Shown piece after piece: positions 8,985 to 16,065 of a stretch of 30,360 nt of DNA. The notes below the pieces were generated by a model. That model saw only the letters and a program-made list of their open reading frames with translations, had not been told where the DNA came from and searched no databases. The DNA lies in assembly GCA_050014835.1 (NCBI GenBank), contig JBEKCO010000034.1, positions 1 through 30,360 on the forward strand, read 5' to 3'. The stretch comes from Bog-793 sp050014835. Lineage in GTDB: Bacteria; Actinomycetota; Acidimicrobiia; Acidimicrobiales; Bog-793. The position numbers and the translations under genes were made by a program. How positions within the stretch are numbered: the first letter of the stretch is position 1; every line of letters starts with the position of its first letter.

Positions 8985-9125
8985 ATGTCGATTAAGGCAC
9001 AGGGCGGGGCCCGCGACCTCAACCCGAGCTCGCCGCGGTTCCAGGCGGCGAAGAAGGCGCGCTCGTCGCTCTTCGAGAAAGGTCCCGGAATCGTGCAAAC
9101 GAGCGGTGGCCGCGCGAAGTCGTGA
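8985..9125 (+). CDS. Possible small basic protein, 46 residues, function unknown
   Basis: An ATG-to-TGA frame in the ~490-nt space between purH and folD. It encodes a basic, Ser/Lys/Arg-rich peptide beginning MSIKAQGGARDLNPSSPRF and ending TSGGRAKS. The composition (FQAAKKARSSLFEKG) looks more protein-like than neighbouring random frames, with mixed Lys, Phe, Ile and Asn instead of the Arg/Pro/Ala runs of shadow frames. There is no strong ribosome binding site (GGTGGGATC upstream) and no clear -10 box. I do not recognise a family. The rest of the gap (9126-9394) holds only a palindrome and the folD promoter. Confidence 0.4.
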   Translation: MSIKAQGGARDLNPSSPRFQAAKKARSSLFEKGPGIVQTSGGRAKS

Positions 9126-9238
9126 GCGTCGGAACCACGGCCTCGACAGTCCTCCGTGACCGGCGGGGCGGCCCGCCGCGTCGGTGAGACCGGATCGCGG
9201 CCCTCTGACGGACCTCTTCCGGACCCCTCGGTCGAGGA

Positions 9239-9250
9239 TGACCCGGGTCA
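9239..9250. repeat. 12-bp perfect palindrome TGACCCGGGTCA
   Basis: A perfect palindrome about 70-80 nt upstream of the inferred folD transcription start, followed at once by the related CCGGGTCGCG. It is a candidate operator or simply chance in GC-rich DNA; I cannot assign a regulator. Confidence 0.3.
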
Positions 9251-9309
9251 CCGGGTCGCGGCGCGAGAGACCATGAGCTCGCCCACGCGACCCGACATCG
9301 GGCGGCGCG

Positions 9310-9315
9310 TATCGT
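9310..9315 (+). promoter_or_regulatory. Candidate -10 box of folD (TATCGT)
   Basis: TATCGT sits about 71-85 nt before the likely folD starts. It is the best TAnnnT box in the gap, implying a leader of roughly 65-75 nt. No clear -35 partner was recognised. Confidence 0.35.
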
Positions 9316-9394
9316 GGGCCACGTTCGACGGCGACGATGCGATGAGGGAAGACATGGCACGGGAACACAGGAGCACGGACGGACGGTGGTCGCG

Positions 9395-10261
9395 GTGACC
9401 GCCAAGGTCCTCGACGGCGAGGCACTCGCCGGCCAGATGCGGGCTGAGGTCACCGAGGAGGTCGCGCGGCTTCGCGACCAGGGTGTCCAGCCCGGGCTCG
9501 GCACAATCCTCGTCGGCGACGACCCGGCGAGCGCCCGGTACGTGGAGTTGAAGCACGAGGACTGCGCCAAGGTCGGCATCGAGTCGGTTCACGAGCACCT
9601 CGCGGCGGGTACGACGGCGGAGGAGTTGTTCGCCGCCGTCCGAAGCTTCAACGCCAACCCCGCGGTTGACGCCTTCCTCGTCCAGGTCCCGCTGCCGGGC
9701 GACCTCGACGAGTTCGCGACCCTGCTCGCGGTCGACCCCGACAAGGACGTCGACGGCCTCCATCCGGTGAACCTCGGCCGCCTCGTCATGGGCGTCGAGG
9801 GACCGCTGCCCTGCACGCCGGCCGGGATCGTCGAGCTCCTCGGTCACAACGACGTTCCCGTCGAGGGTCGCCACGTCGTGATCATCGGTCGCGGGCTGAC
9901 GATCGGCCGCCCCCTCGCGCTGCTCCTCGCCCTGAAAAGGCCCGGTTGCAACGCCGCGGTGACCGTCGTCCACACGGGTGTTTCCGATCTGGCCGAGTAC
10001 GTGCGACGAGCCGACATCGTCATCGCCGCTGCCGGCCGCGCCGGCATCGTCACCGCGGACATGGTGAAACCCGGCGCGGCCGTCGTGGGCGCCGGGACGT
10101 CGTGGGAGGGACGTCGGTTGCTCTCCGACGTCGACGAGGGCGTTGCCGACGTGGCCGGATGGATGACCCCGCGGCTCGGCGGGGTCGGACCGATGACCCG
10201 GGCGATGCTCCTCAAGAACGCGGTACGCGCCGCCCGCCGCCGGCTCGTCACGGTCGCGTAG
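9395..10261 (+). CDS. folD: Bifunctional methylenetetrahydrofolate dehydrogenase / methenyl-THF cyclohydrolase
   Basis: A 288-residue cytoplasmic enzyme that interconverts 5,10-methylene-THF and 10-formyl-THF, the cofactor used by PurN and PurH upstream. The catalytic region has Y49 and K53 (YVELKHEDC). It is followed by VQVPLPG, the cofactor loop IIGRGLTIGRPLALLL, and the C-terminal signature GGVGPMTRAMLLKNA. The start is set at GTG 9395 because homologues begin M(T)AxxLDG. An in-frame GTG at 9386 has a slightly better upstream purine stretch and would add three residues. The ATG-like codons further upstream are not supported by homology. Confidence 0.94.
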   Translation: MTAKVLDGEALAGQMRAEVTEEVARLRDQGVQPGLGTILVGDDPASARYVELKHEDCAKVGIESVHEHLAAGTTAEELFAAVRSFNANPAVDAFLVQVPLPGDLDEFATLLAVDPDKDVDGLHPVNLGRLVMGVEGPLPCTPAGIVELLGHNDVPVEGRHVVIIGRGLTIGRPLALLLALKRPGCNAAVTVVHTGVSDLAEYVRRADIVIAAAGRAGIVTADMVKPGAAVVGAGTSWEGRRLLSDVDEGVADVAGWMTPRLGGVGPMTRAMLLKNAVRAARRRLVTVA

Positions 10262-10359
10262 CCGCCGGGGGCACCCGAGGCGGTCGGCGCTCCGCGCCGT
10301 GCTTGGCCCGACGTGATCCGGTCGACCCGCCGATAGCGGGGTGGAGAGACGCCAGGCGG

Positions 10360-10365
10360 TAACTT
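10360..10365 (+). promoter_or_regulatory. -10 box (TAACTT) of the DUF6629 gene, leaderless
   Basis: TAACTT occupies -12 to -7 relative to ATG 10372, and no ribosome binding site intervenes. It matches the leaderless arrangement at guaA, icd and mdh. Confidence 0.5.
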
Positions 10366-10371
10366 GCCGGC

Positions 10372-11049
10372 ATGTGCTTCTCGCCCCAAGCCGATCTCAT
10401 CGGCGGGGCCGTCATCTGCGGCGTCGGTGTCGACGCGATCCGGCACGTCGACCGCCGCGGAAGCCATATCGCGCTCGCGACCCTGCCGGTCGTGTTCGGC
10501 GCTCACCAGATGGTCGAGGCGGTCGTCTGGTTCAGCCTGCAGGGCCACGTGTCGCACGGATTAGGGCGCAGCGCGCTGTGGGTCTACCTCGTCGTCGCGT
10601 TCGTCGTCCTGCCCATCTTCGTGCCGATCGCCGTCGCGGCGATCGAACCGTCCCGATGGCGACGACGACTCGCCACCTCGCTGGCGATCGTCGGGACGGT
10701 CGTCGGCGGTGTGCTCCTCGCCGCGATGGCCCGCGGTCCGATGACGGTGGCGATGCGCCCCTACCACCTCGCCTATAGCGTCCGGCTCGGCGACGGCGGA
10801 GTCTTCGTCGGGCTCTACGTGCTCGCGACCTGTGGTGCCGCCCTTTTGTCGAGCGACCGGCGGATCGTTGCCTTCGGGGTGGCGAACCTCGTCGCGGTCG
10901 CCGTCATCGCCCAGCTGACGATCGACGGGTTCGCCTCGGTGTGGTGCGCCTGGGCTGCGGTGATCTCGGCCGCGGTCGCCCTGCAGATGCGTTACGGGCG
11001 GACCAGGCGCCGGGTCGCCCTCACCCCGGCCGAGTCCACCGCCGCCTGA
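10372..11049 (+). CDS. DUF6629-like multi-pass membrane protein
   Basis: A 225-residue polytopic membrane protein. The N-terminus MCFSPQADLIGGAV followed by VVFGAHQMVEAVVWF resembles the MCFSA-starting family DUF6629, whose function is unknown. About seven hydrophobic helices can be seen, roughly at residues 8-22, 34-55, 68-88, 102-120, 137-157, 165-183 and 186-205. A basic cytoplasmic tail follows (RYGRTRRRV). A leaderless -10 box precedes the ATG. It lies alone between folD and metF, with no sign of a shared operon. The family assignment is from memory of the N-terminal signature. Confidence 0.75.
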   Translation: MCFSPQADLIGGAVICGVGVDAIRHVDRRGSHIALATLPVVFGAHQMVEAVVWFSLQGHVSHGLGRSALWVYLVVAFVVLPIFVPIAVAAIEPSRWRRRLATSLAIVGTVVGGVLLAAMARGPMTVAMRPYHLAYSVRLGDGGVFVGLYVLATCGAALLSSDRRIVAFGVANLVAVAVIAQLTIDGFASVWCAWAAVISAAVALQMRYGRTRRRVALTPAESTAA

Positions 11050-11275
11050 CCGTCCGCGCGCTTCCCGCTGGGCTCGGCGACGAGGGCCGCGTCGGCCGGT
11101 TCCGCGACGGGCTCGACGCGTTCGGGGTCCCGGACGCCGGGCACGAGGCGACGGTAGCGAGACGCGATCTGGGTTCGGCGCGCCCCACGGGCAGGATCCT
11201 CGTCTCCGCCGGCCCCGGTGGGGGAGGCGCGGCCGGTTTGCGCCTGGCGGCACCGCGACTGCGAAACTGGCGGTG

Positions 11276-12148
11276 ATGGCCCGCATCGACGAGCTGCTCC
11301 GGTCGACGAGATCGCTCTCCATCGAGCTGTGGCCGCCGAAAACGCCCGAAGCGACGGCGCACCTGCAGGAGGCGTTGCCCCGGCTTTACAAGCTGCACCC
11401 GACCTTCGCCTCGATCACCTACGGCGCGGGCGGCTCGACGCGGGACAGGACCCACGAACTCGTCGTCCAAATCCACCGGGAAGGGGGCACCGAGCCGATG
11501 GCCCACCTCGCCTGCTTCGCCCACCGGCGCGGCGAGCTCGTCGAGATCCTCGAGCGCTATGCCCGCGCCGGCGTGGAGAACGTGCTCGCCGTGCGGGGCG
11601 ACCCGCCCCGTGAGGCGCCCGGGCCGTTCGCCGCGGGAGAGCTCGTGCACGCGATCGACCTCGTCGAGCTCGTCAAGTCCGTCGCGCCGTTCTGCGTCGC
11701 CGTCGCCGCCCATCCGGAGGGCCACTCGGCGGCGCCGGACCTGGCGACCGACCGGCGTCATCTCGCGGCGAAGCTCGGTGTGGCCGACTTCGCCATCACG
11801 CAGTTCTTCTTCCGGGCGAGCGACTACCTGCGGCTCGTCGACGACCTCGGCCGACTGGGGGTCACGAAGCCCGTCATCCCGGGGATCATGCCGATCCTCA
11901 ACCTGAAGTCGGTGGCCCGGATGGCTGAGCTGTCCGGCGCCGCCATCCCGGACGAGGTCACCGCCCGGGTCGAGGGGGTGGCGGAGGACCCGGACGCGGT
12001 GCGCGCCGCCGGCATCGAGATCGCCACCGAGCTGTGCCGCGACCTCCTTGCCGAGGGCGTCCCGGGACTGCACTTTTACACGATGAACCAGGTGAGCGCG
12101 ACGGTCGCCATCTGCGAGAACCTCGGTCTCACGCCGGCGGGGTCGTGA
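11276..12148 (+). CDS. metF: Methylenetetrahydrofolate reductase
   Basis: A 290-residue FAD-dependent TIM-barrel enzyme reducing 5,10-methylene-THF to 5-methyl-THF for methionine synthesis. Family features are SIELWPPKTPEA near the N-terminus (the usual F is L here), ITYGAGGSTRDRT, AHLACFAHRRGEL, the NVLAVRGDPP loop, AAHPEGHSAAPDL, FAITQFFF and GIMPILNLKS. The C-terminus HFYTMNQ is characteristic. The start is ATG 11276; GTG 11273 directly before it is equally possible. The 11050-11275 spacer shows no ribosome binding site and only a weak box (GAAACT, 11263-11268), which again fits a leaderless start. Confidence 0.93.
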   Translation: MARIDELLRSTRSLSIELWPPKTPEATAHLQEALPRLYKLHPTFASITYGAGGSTRDRTHELVVQIHREGGTEPMAHLACFAHRRGELVEILERYARAGVENVLAVRGDPPREAPGPFAAGELVHAIDLVELVKSVAPFCVAVAAHPEGHSAAPDLATDRRHLAAKLGVADFAITQFFFRASDYLRLVDDLGRLGVTKPVIPGIMPILNLKSVARMAELSGAAIPDEVTARVEGVAEDPDAVRAAGIEIATELCRDLLAEGVPGLHFYTMNQVSATVAICENLGLTPAGS

Positions 12149-12153
12149 GCGTG

Positions 12154-12173
12154 CCCGGGCGCCCTTTCCCGGG
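12154..12173 (+). terminator. Hairpin after metF
   Basis: CCCGGG-N8-CCCGGG forms a 6-bp perfect stem just after the metF stop and before the icd promoter. It is followed by TTATC, not a true U-tract. The terminator role is inferred. Confidence 0.35.
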
Positions 12174-12195
12174 TTATCGGGCGAAACGGCGCAGA

Positions 12196-12201
12196 TAGGC
12201 T
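12196..12201 (+). promoter_or_regulatory. -10 box of icd (TAGGCT), leaderless
   Basis: GATAGGCT places TAGGCT exactly at -12 to -7 of the icd ATG, without a ribosome binding site. The same hexamer precedes the DivIVA-fusion gene at 26380. Confidence 0.6.
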
Positions 12202-12207
12202 CCGGCC

Positions 12208-13404
12208 ATGCCCGAGAAGATCACGAAGTACCCGAGCGGCCTGCTCCAGGTCCCCGACGAGCCGATCATCCCGTACATCGAAGGCGACGGCACGGGCGTC
12301 GACATCTGGCCCGCCGCCCAGCTCGTCCTCGACGCCGCGGCCCGCAAGCACGGCAAGAAGGTGGCGTGGAGGGAGGTCCTCGCCGGGGAGAAGGCTTACA
12401 AGCAGACGGGGAGCTGGCTGCCGGAGGAGACGGTCGCCGCGTTCCGGGACCACCTCATCGGGATCAAGGGACCGCTCACCACCCCGATCGGCGGGGGCAT
12501 CCGCTCGCTCAACGTCGCGTTGCGCCAGATCCTCGACCTCTACGTCTGCCTCCGACCGGTGCGCTGGTTCCGCGGCGTGCCCTCGCCGGTGCGCCATCCC
12601 GAGAAAGTCGACATGGTGATCTTCCGGGAGAACACCGAGGACGTCTACGCCGGTCTCGAGGTCGAACAGGGCTCCGCCGAGGCTCGGCGGCTGATTGCGT
12701 GGCTCCGTGACGAGTTCCGCTGGGAGATCCGCGCCGACTCCGGGATCGGGATCAAGCCGGTCTCGAAGACGGGCTCGCAGCGTCTCGTGCGCGCCGCGCT
12801 CAAATACGCCGTGGCACGCCATCGCAAGAGCGTGACGCTCGTCCACAAGGGGAACATCCAGAAGTTCACCGAAGGCGCCTTCCGGGCCTGGGGCTACGAG
12901 CTCGTCGCCGAGGAGTTCAGCGACGTCGCCGTCTCGTGGGAGGAATGCCAGGGCGATCCCGGGGAGAAGATCCTCGTCAAGGACACGATCGCCGACATCA
13001 CGTTGCAGCAGGTGCTCACCCGCCCCGAGGAGTTCGACGTCATCGCGACGACGAACCTCAACGGCGACTATCTGTCGGACGCGCTCGCCGCCCAGGTCGG
13101 TGGCATCGGGATCGCCCCCGGCGGCAACATCAACTACGTCACGGGCCACGGCGTCTTCGAGGCCACGCACGGCACCGCGCCGAAGTACGCCGGACAGGAC
13201 AAGGTGAACCCGGGGTCGGTCCTGCTCTCCGGGGTGATGATGTTCGAGCACATCGGCTGGGACAAGGCCGCCGCCGACATCGTGCGTGCCCTCGAGGCGA
13301 CGATCGCCGACGGGATCGTGACCTACGACTTCGCCCGTCAGATGGAGGGGGCCCACGAAGTCCGCACGAGCGAGTTCGCCGAGGCGATCGTCGAGCGCCT
13401 GTAG
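12208..13404 (+). CDS. icd: Isocitrate dehydrogenase, NADP-dependent (dimeric, E. coli type)
   Basis: A 398-residue TCA enzyme that oxidises isocitrate to 2-oxoglutarate. Substrate residues are visible as S100, N102 and R106 (IRSLNVALRQ), R116, and R140 in FRENTEDVYAG. NADP specificity is indicated by K326-Y327 (APKYAGQDKVNPGS), Y373 and R377, which keep the spacing of the E. coli enzyme (344/345/391/395). The active-site region VHKGNIQKFTEGAF is intact. This is the short homodimeric type, not the ~740-residue monomeric Icd common in many actinobacteria. mdh follows after 66 nt under its own promoter. Confidence 0.95.
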   Translation: MPEKITKYPSGLLQVPDEPIIPYIEGDGTGVDIWPAAQLVLDAAARKHGKKVAWREVLAGEKAYKQTGSWLPEETVAAFRDHLIGIKGPLTTPIGGGIRSLNVALRQILDLYVCLRPVRWFRGVPSPVRHPEKVDMVIFRENTEDVYAGLEVEQGSAEARRLIAWLRDEFRWEIRADSGIGIKPVSKTGSQRLVRAALKYAVARHRKSVTLVHKGNIQKFTEGAFRAWGYELVAEEFSDVAVSWEECQGDPGEKILVKDTIADITLQQVLTRPEEFDVIATTNLNGDYLSDALAAQVGGIGIAPGGNINYVTGHGVFEATHGTAPKYAGQDKVNPGSVLLSGVMMFEHIGWDKAAADIVRALEATIADGIVTYDFARQMEGAHEVRTSEFAEAIVERL

Positions 13405-13457
13405 GGCCGTCCCCCCGAGGCGGGGCGCGCGTCCGGCAGCTTCGCGGGCTCCGCCGT

Positions 13458-13463
13458 TAGCCT
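13458..13463 (+). promoter_or_regulatory. -10 box of mdh (TAGCCT), leaderless
   Basis: TAGCCT ends 7 nt before the mdh ATG (-13 to -8), and there is no ribosome binding site. It is the same hexamer as at guaA. Confidence 0.55.
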
Positions 13464-13470
13464 CGGATCG

Positions 13471-14478
13471 ATGGCAGATTTCCGGGATCCTCCGACGAAG
13501 CGCCCGGTGACCGTCACGGTCACCGGGGCTGCCGGCAACATCGGCTACGCGCTTCTCTTCCGGCTGGCGTCGGGCGAGCTGTTCGGTCCGGACCAGCCGA
13601 TCGTGCTCCGTCTCCTCGAGATCGAGCCGGCGATGACGAATCTCGAGGGGATCCTCATGGAGCTCGACGACTGCGGCTTCGGGCTGCTCGCCGACGTCGT
13701 GACGACCTCGGATCTCGGTGTCGCCTTCGAGGGGACCTCGTACGCCTTCCTCGTCGGGTCGATCCCCCGCAAGGCCGGCATGGAGCGCCGGGACCTGCTC
13801 GGCGTGAACGGCGGCATCTTCAGGCCGCAGGGCTGGGCGATCGCCGAGCACGCCGCGTCGGACGTGCGCATCCTCGTCGTCGGCAACCCGTGCAACACGA
13901 ACTGCCTGATCGCCCGCACGAACGCCCCCGAGGTGCCGGCGGAGCGGTGGTTCGCGATGACGCGTCTCGACGAGAACCGAGCGAGGACCCAGCTCGCGCG
14001 CAAGGCCGGCCGCACTCCCGGGGCCGTGACGAGGCTCGCCTCCTGGGGGAACCATTCGACGACGCAGTTCCCCGACTACGAGAACGCCCTCATCGACGGG
14101 GAGTCGGCCCAGAAGGTCATCGACGACGAGGAGTGGCTGCAGGGCCCGTTCCTCGAGATGATCCAGGGCCGCGGCGCGAAGGTGATCGCGGCCCGCGGCG
14201 GCTCGGCGGCGGCGTCGGCCGCCAACGCCGCGATCGGCTCGTTTCGGAGCATCATCAGCCCGACGCCGGAGGGCGACTGGACCTCGTTGGGCGTCGTCTC
14301 CCGCGGCGAGTACGGCATCCCCGAGGGTCTGCAGTTCGGGTTCCCGGTGCGCTCGGACGGCTCGACGTGGCGCGTCGTCGAGGGCCTCGAGCACTCTGCC
14401 TTCGCTGGCGGCTGCATCGCCGCCACGGCCGCGGAGCTCGTCAGCGAGCGGGAGGAAGCGGCCCCGCTCCTCGGTTAG
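13471..14478 (+). CDS. mdh: Malate dehydrogenase (NAD-dependent)
   Basis: A 335-residue enzyme that oxidises malate to oxaloacetate. The Rossmann loop GAAGNIGY begins at residue 19. An acidic residue at the end of the second strand (E50 in LRLLEIE) favours NAD. Substrate arginines are R100 and R106 (IPRKAGMERRDLL); the catalytic pair is D167 (RLDENRA) and H195 (SWGNHSTTQFPD). The unusually shaped VGNPCNTNCLIA has Cys where homologues often have Ala. It is the cytosolic/actinobacterial MDH subgroup. Its stop interlocks with the stop of the opposing ABM gene in the tetranucleotide TTAG. Confidence 0.95.
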   Translation: MADFRDPPTKRPVTVTVTGAAGNIGYALLFRLASGELFGPDQPIVLRLLEIEPAMTNLEGILMELDDCGFGLLADVVTTSDLGVAFEGTSYAFLVGSIPRKAGMERRDLLGVNGGIFRPQGWAIAEHAASDVRILVVGNPCNTNCLIARTNAPEVPAERWFAMTRLDENRARTQLARKAGRTPGAVTRLASWGNHSTTQFPDYENALIDGESAQKVIDDEEWLQGPFLEMIQGRGAKVIAARGGSAAASAANAAIGSFRSIISPTPEGDWTSLGVVSRGEYGIPEGLQFGFPVRSDGSTWRVVEGLEHSAFAGGCIAATAAELVSEREEAAPLLG

Positions 14479-14771
14479 GGCGTCTCGAGGGGCCGCCAGT
14501 GCGCCAGTTCGCTCAGGCCGCCGAGATAGGGACCGACGACGCTGCGCCACTCGGCGAAGGCGGGCGATTTCCGGAACCCCTCCTCGTGGGCCGCGACCGA
14601 CTCCCATTCGATGACGAACATGAAGCGCCCCGGCTCCTCGATGCACCGGTAGAGATGGACTGCCTCACAGCCCGCCGAGGCGGCGACGAACGGCTCCGCC
14701 TCGAAAAACGCCGCCTGGAAGGCGGCCTCCTTCCCGGGGTCGACGGTGATCACTGCTTTCTCGATGATCAT
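14475..14771 (-). CDS. Antibiotic biosynthesis monooxygenase (ABM) domain protein
   Basis: A 98-residue single-domain alpha/beta-barrel protein. It shows the ABM pattern: an N-terminal strand (IIEKAVITVDPGKEAAF), the helix EAEPFVAASAGCEAVHLY, the strand FMFVIEWESVAAHEEGF and the helix FAEWRSVVGPYL. Family members include small quinone- or heme-modifying monooxygenases and many uncharacterised proteins, so the substrate cannot be inferred. The ATG has AAGGAGGG 4 nt upstream. It is the last gene of the minus-strand sdh run, 18 nt after the SCP2-like gene. Confidence 0.8.
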   Translation of the reverse strand: MIIEKAVITVDPGKEAAFQAAFFEAEPFVAASAGCEAVHLYRCIEEPGRFMFVIEWESVAAHEEGFRKSPAFAEWRSVVGPYLGGLSELAHWRPLETP

Positions 14772-14789
14772 GGCCCTCCTTGTCGCGGC

Positions 14790-15167
14790 TCAGATGGTCG
14801 TCTCGTCTTCGAGAGCGCCCAGCGCCTTCCCGAGCGTCTCGAGGTGCTGCTGTCCGGCGAGGAGCGCGTTGGCGTCGCCGCGCAGCGTGATCCGGCCCGC
14901 GGCGAGGAGCTCGGAGACGGGTGTGCCTGCGGCGATCGCCTGGGCGGTCGGCCAGTCCTCGACGAGCGTGACCGCGGCTGGCGCGGTCGACCCCACGACG
15001 AGCTCGGCCTTCGTGCCGGAAACGAGGATCGAGTAGCTCACCGTCCCGTCGGGTGCGCCGGTGACGACCTGGCCGAGGGCGAGCGGCGGCACGTCCGCGT
15101 CCGGTCGCACGGCGGCGAGCTCCTCGGCGAAGCGCGCGAACCACTCGGGGGAAAGGAAGCGGAGCAC
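14790..15167 (-). CDS. SCP2 sterol-carrier-like small protein
   Basis: A 125-residue protein beginning LRFLSPEWFARFAEELAAV, the usual opening of actinobacterial SCP-2-like lipid-carrier proteins. The middle VSYSILVSGTKAELVVGS and the final AAGRITLRGDANALLAGQQHLETL match the SCP2 strand and last-helix pattern, in which a region of low intrinsic activity (GRITLRGD) is typical. It probably binds a hydrophobic ligand; no enzyme residues are evident. The GTG start lies 7 nt after the sdhB stop, so it belongs to the sdh transcript. The family call is moderate. Confidence 0.65.
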   Translation of the reverse strand: MLRFLSPEWFARFAEELAAVRPDADVPPLALGQVVTGAPDGTVSYSILVSGTKAELVVGSTAPAAVTLVEDWPTAQAIAAGTPVSELLAAGRITLRGDANALLAGQQHLETLGKALGALEDETTI

Positions 15168-15174
15168 GCGCCCG

Positions 15175-16065
15175 TCAGCTCTCGGCGCGGGACGGTGCCG
15201 GCTCGAGGGAGATGACCTCGCCGGCCCTTCCGGCGGGCGAGGCCGCGGCCGCCGCCGCCGCCGGCGTCGGCCGGGGCCGGCGGAGGATCCTGCGGCCGAG
15301 CCACGCGACGGGGTCGTAGTGCGCGTCGACGACGCGCTCTTTCAGCGGGATGATCGCGTTGTCCGTGATGTGGATGCCCTCCGGGCAGACCTCCGTGCAG
15401 CATTTCGTGATGTTGCACAAGCCGATCCCGAGCTCGCGCCGGATGAGCTCGCGCCGGTCGAGGGTGTCGAGGGGATGCATCTCGAGCGCGGCGAGGCGGA
15501 CGAAGAACCGGGGGCCCGCGTAGCGGGGCTTGTTCTCCTCGTGGTCGCGGATGACGTGGCAGACGTCCTGACAGAGGAAGCACTCGATGCACTTGTGGAA
15601 CTCCTGAGCCCGGTCGACGTCGAACTGCGACATCCGGTAGACGCCGTCGGGAGGGCGCGGCACGGGGGTGAACGGCGGGATCCGGCGCGCCACGGCGAAG
15701 TTGAACGAGACGTCCGTCACGAGGTCGCGCATGACGGGGAAGGCGCGCATCGGTGAGATCGTGATCCGCTCGGTCGTGTCGAGCGTGCTCATCCGCGTCA
15801 TGCACATGAGCCGGGGCTTGCCGTTCACCTCCGCCGAGCACGAGCCGCACTTGCCCGCCTTGCAGTTCCAGCGCACCGCGAGATCCGGCGCGAGCTCGGC
15901 CTGGACGCGGTGGACGACGTCGAGGACGACCTCGCCCTTGTTCGCCGGAACGGTGTAGTCACGGAACTCGCCACCTTGCGCGTCGCCCCGCCAGATGGCG
16001 AGGGTGACCGTCGGCTGCACAACGGCTGATCCCGCCGGGGAGGGGACGGTCGCGTCGGGGGCCAT
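15175..16065 (-). CDS. sdhB: Succinate dehydrogenase / fumarate reductase iron-sulfur subunit
   Basis: A 296-residue iron-sulfur subunit passing electrons from FAD to the membrane anchor. The [2Fe-2S] ligands lie in NCKAGKCGSCSAEV plus LMCMTR. The ligands for the [4Fe-4S] and [3Fe-4S] clusters lie in KCIECFLCQDVCHV and CNITKCCTEVCPEGIHI. A substituted family PxxH/xxRFF region (RYAGPRFFVRLAAL) is present. The ~35-residue C-terminal tail is Ala/Pro-rich and probably disordered. The ATG overlaps the sdhA stop by one base (TGATG), so translation is coupled. Confidence 0.94.
   Translation of the reverse strand: MAPDATVPSPAGSAVVQPTVTLAIWRGDAQGGEFRDYTVPANKGEVVLDVVHRVQAELAPDLAVRWNCKAGKCGSCSAEVNGKPRLMCMTRMSTLDTTERITISPMRAFPVMRDLVTDVSFNFAVARRIPPFTPVPRPPDGVYRMSQFDVDRAQEFHKCIECFLCQDVCHVIRDHEENKPRYAGPRFFVRLAALEMHPLDTLDRRELIRRELGIGLCNITKCCTEVCPEGIHITDNAIIPLKERVVDAHYDPVAWLGRRILRRPRPTPAAAAAAASPAGRAGEVISLEPAPSRAES

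Noticed and set aside
9156..9398. An 80-codon plus-strand frame before folD
   Set aside because: It overlaps the folD start, covers the palindrome and promoter, and shows no protein-like pattern or ribosome binding site.
13413..13425. Terminator after icd (CCCCG-AGG-CGGGG)
   Set aside because: The stem is only 5 bp with a 3-nt loop and no U-tract, too weak to list in such GC-rich DNA.
12076..14646. An 856-codon open frame on the minus strand across metF end, icd and mdh
   Set aside because: It spans three clear plus-strand genes and their promoters and has low-complexity charged composition; a GC-driven shadow.
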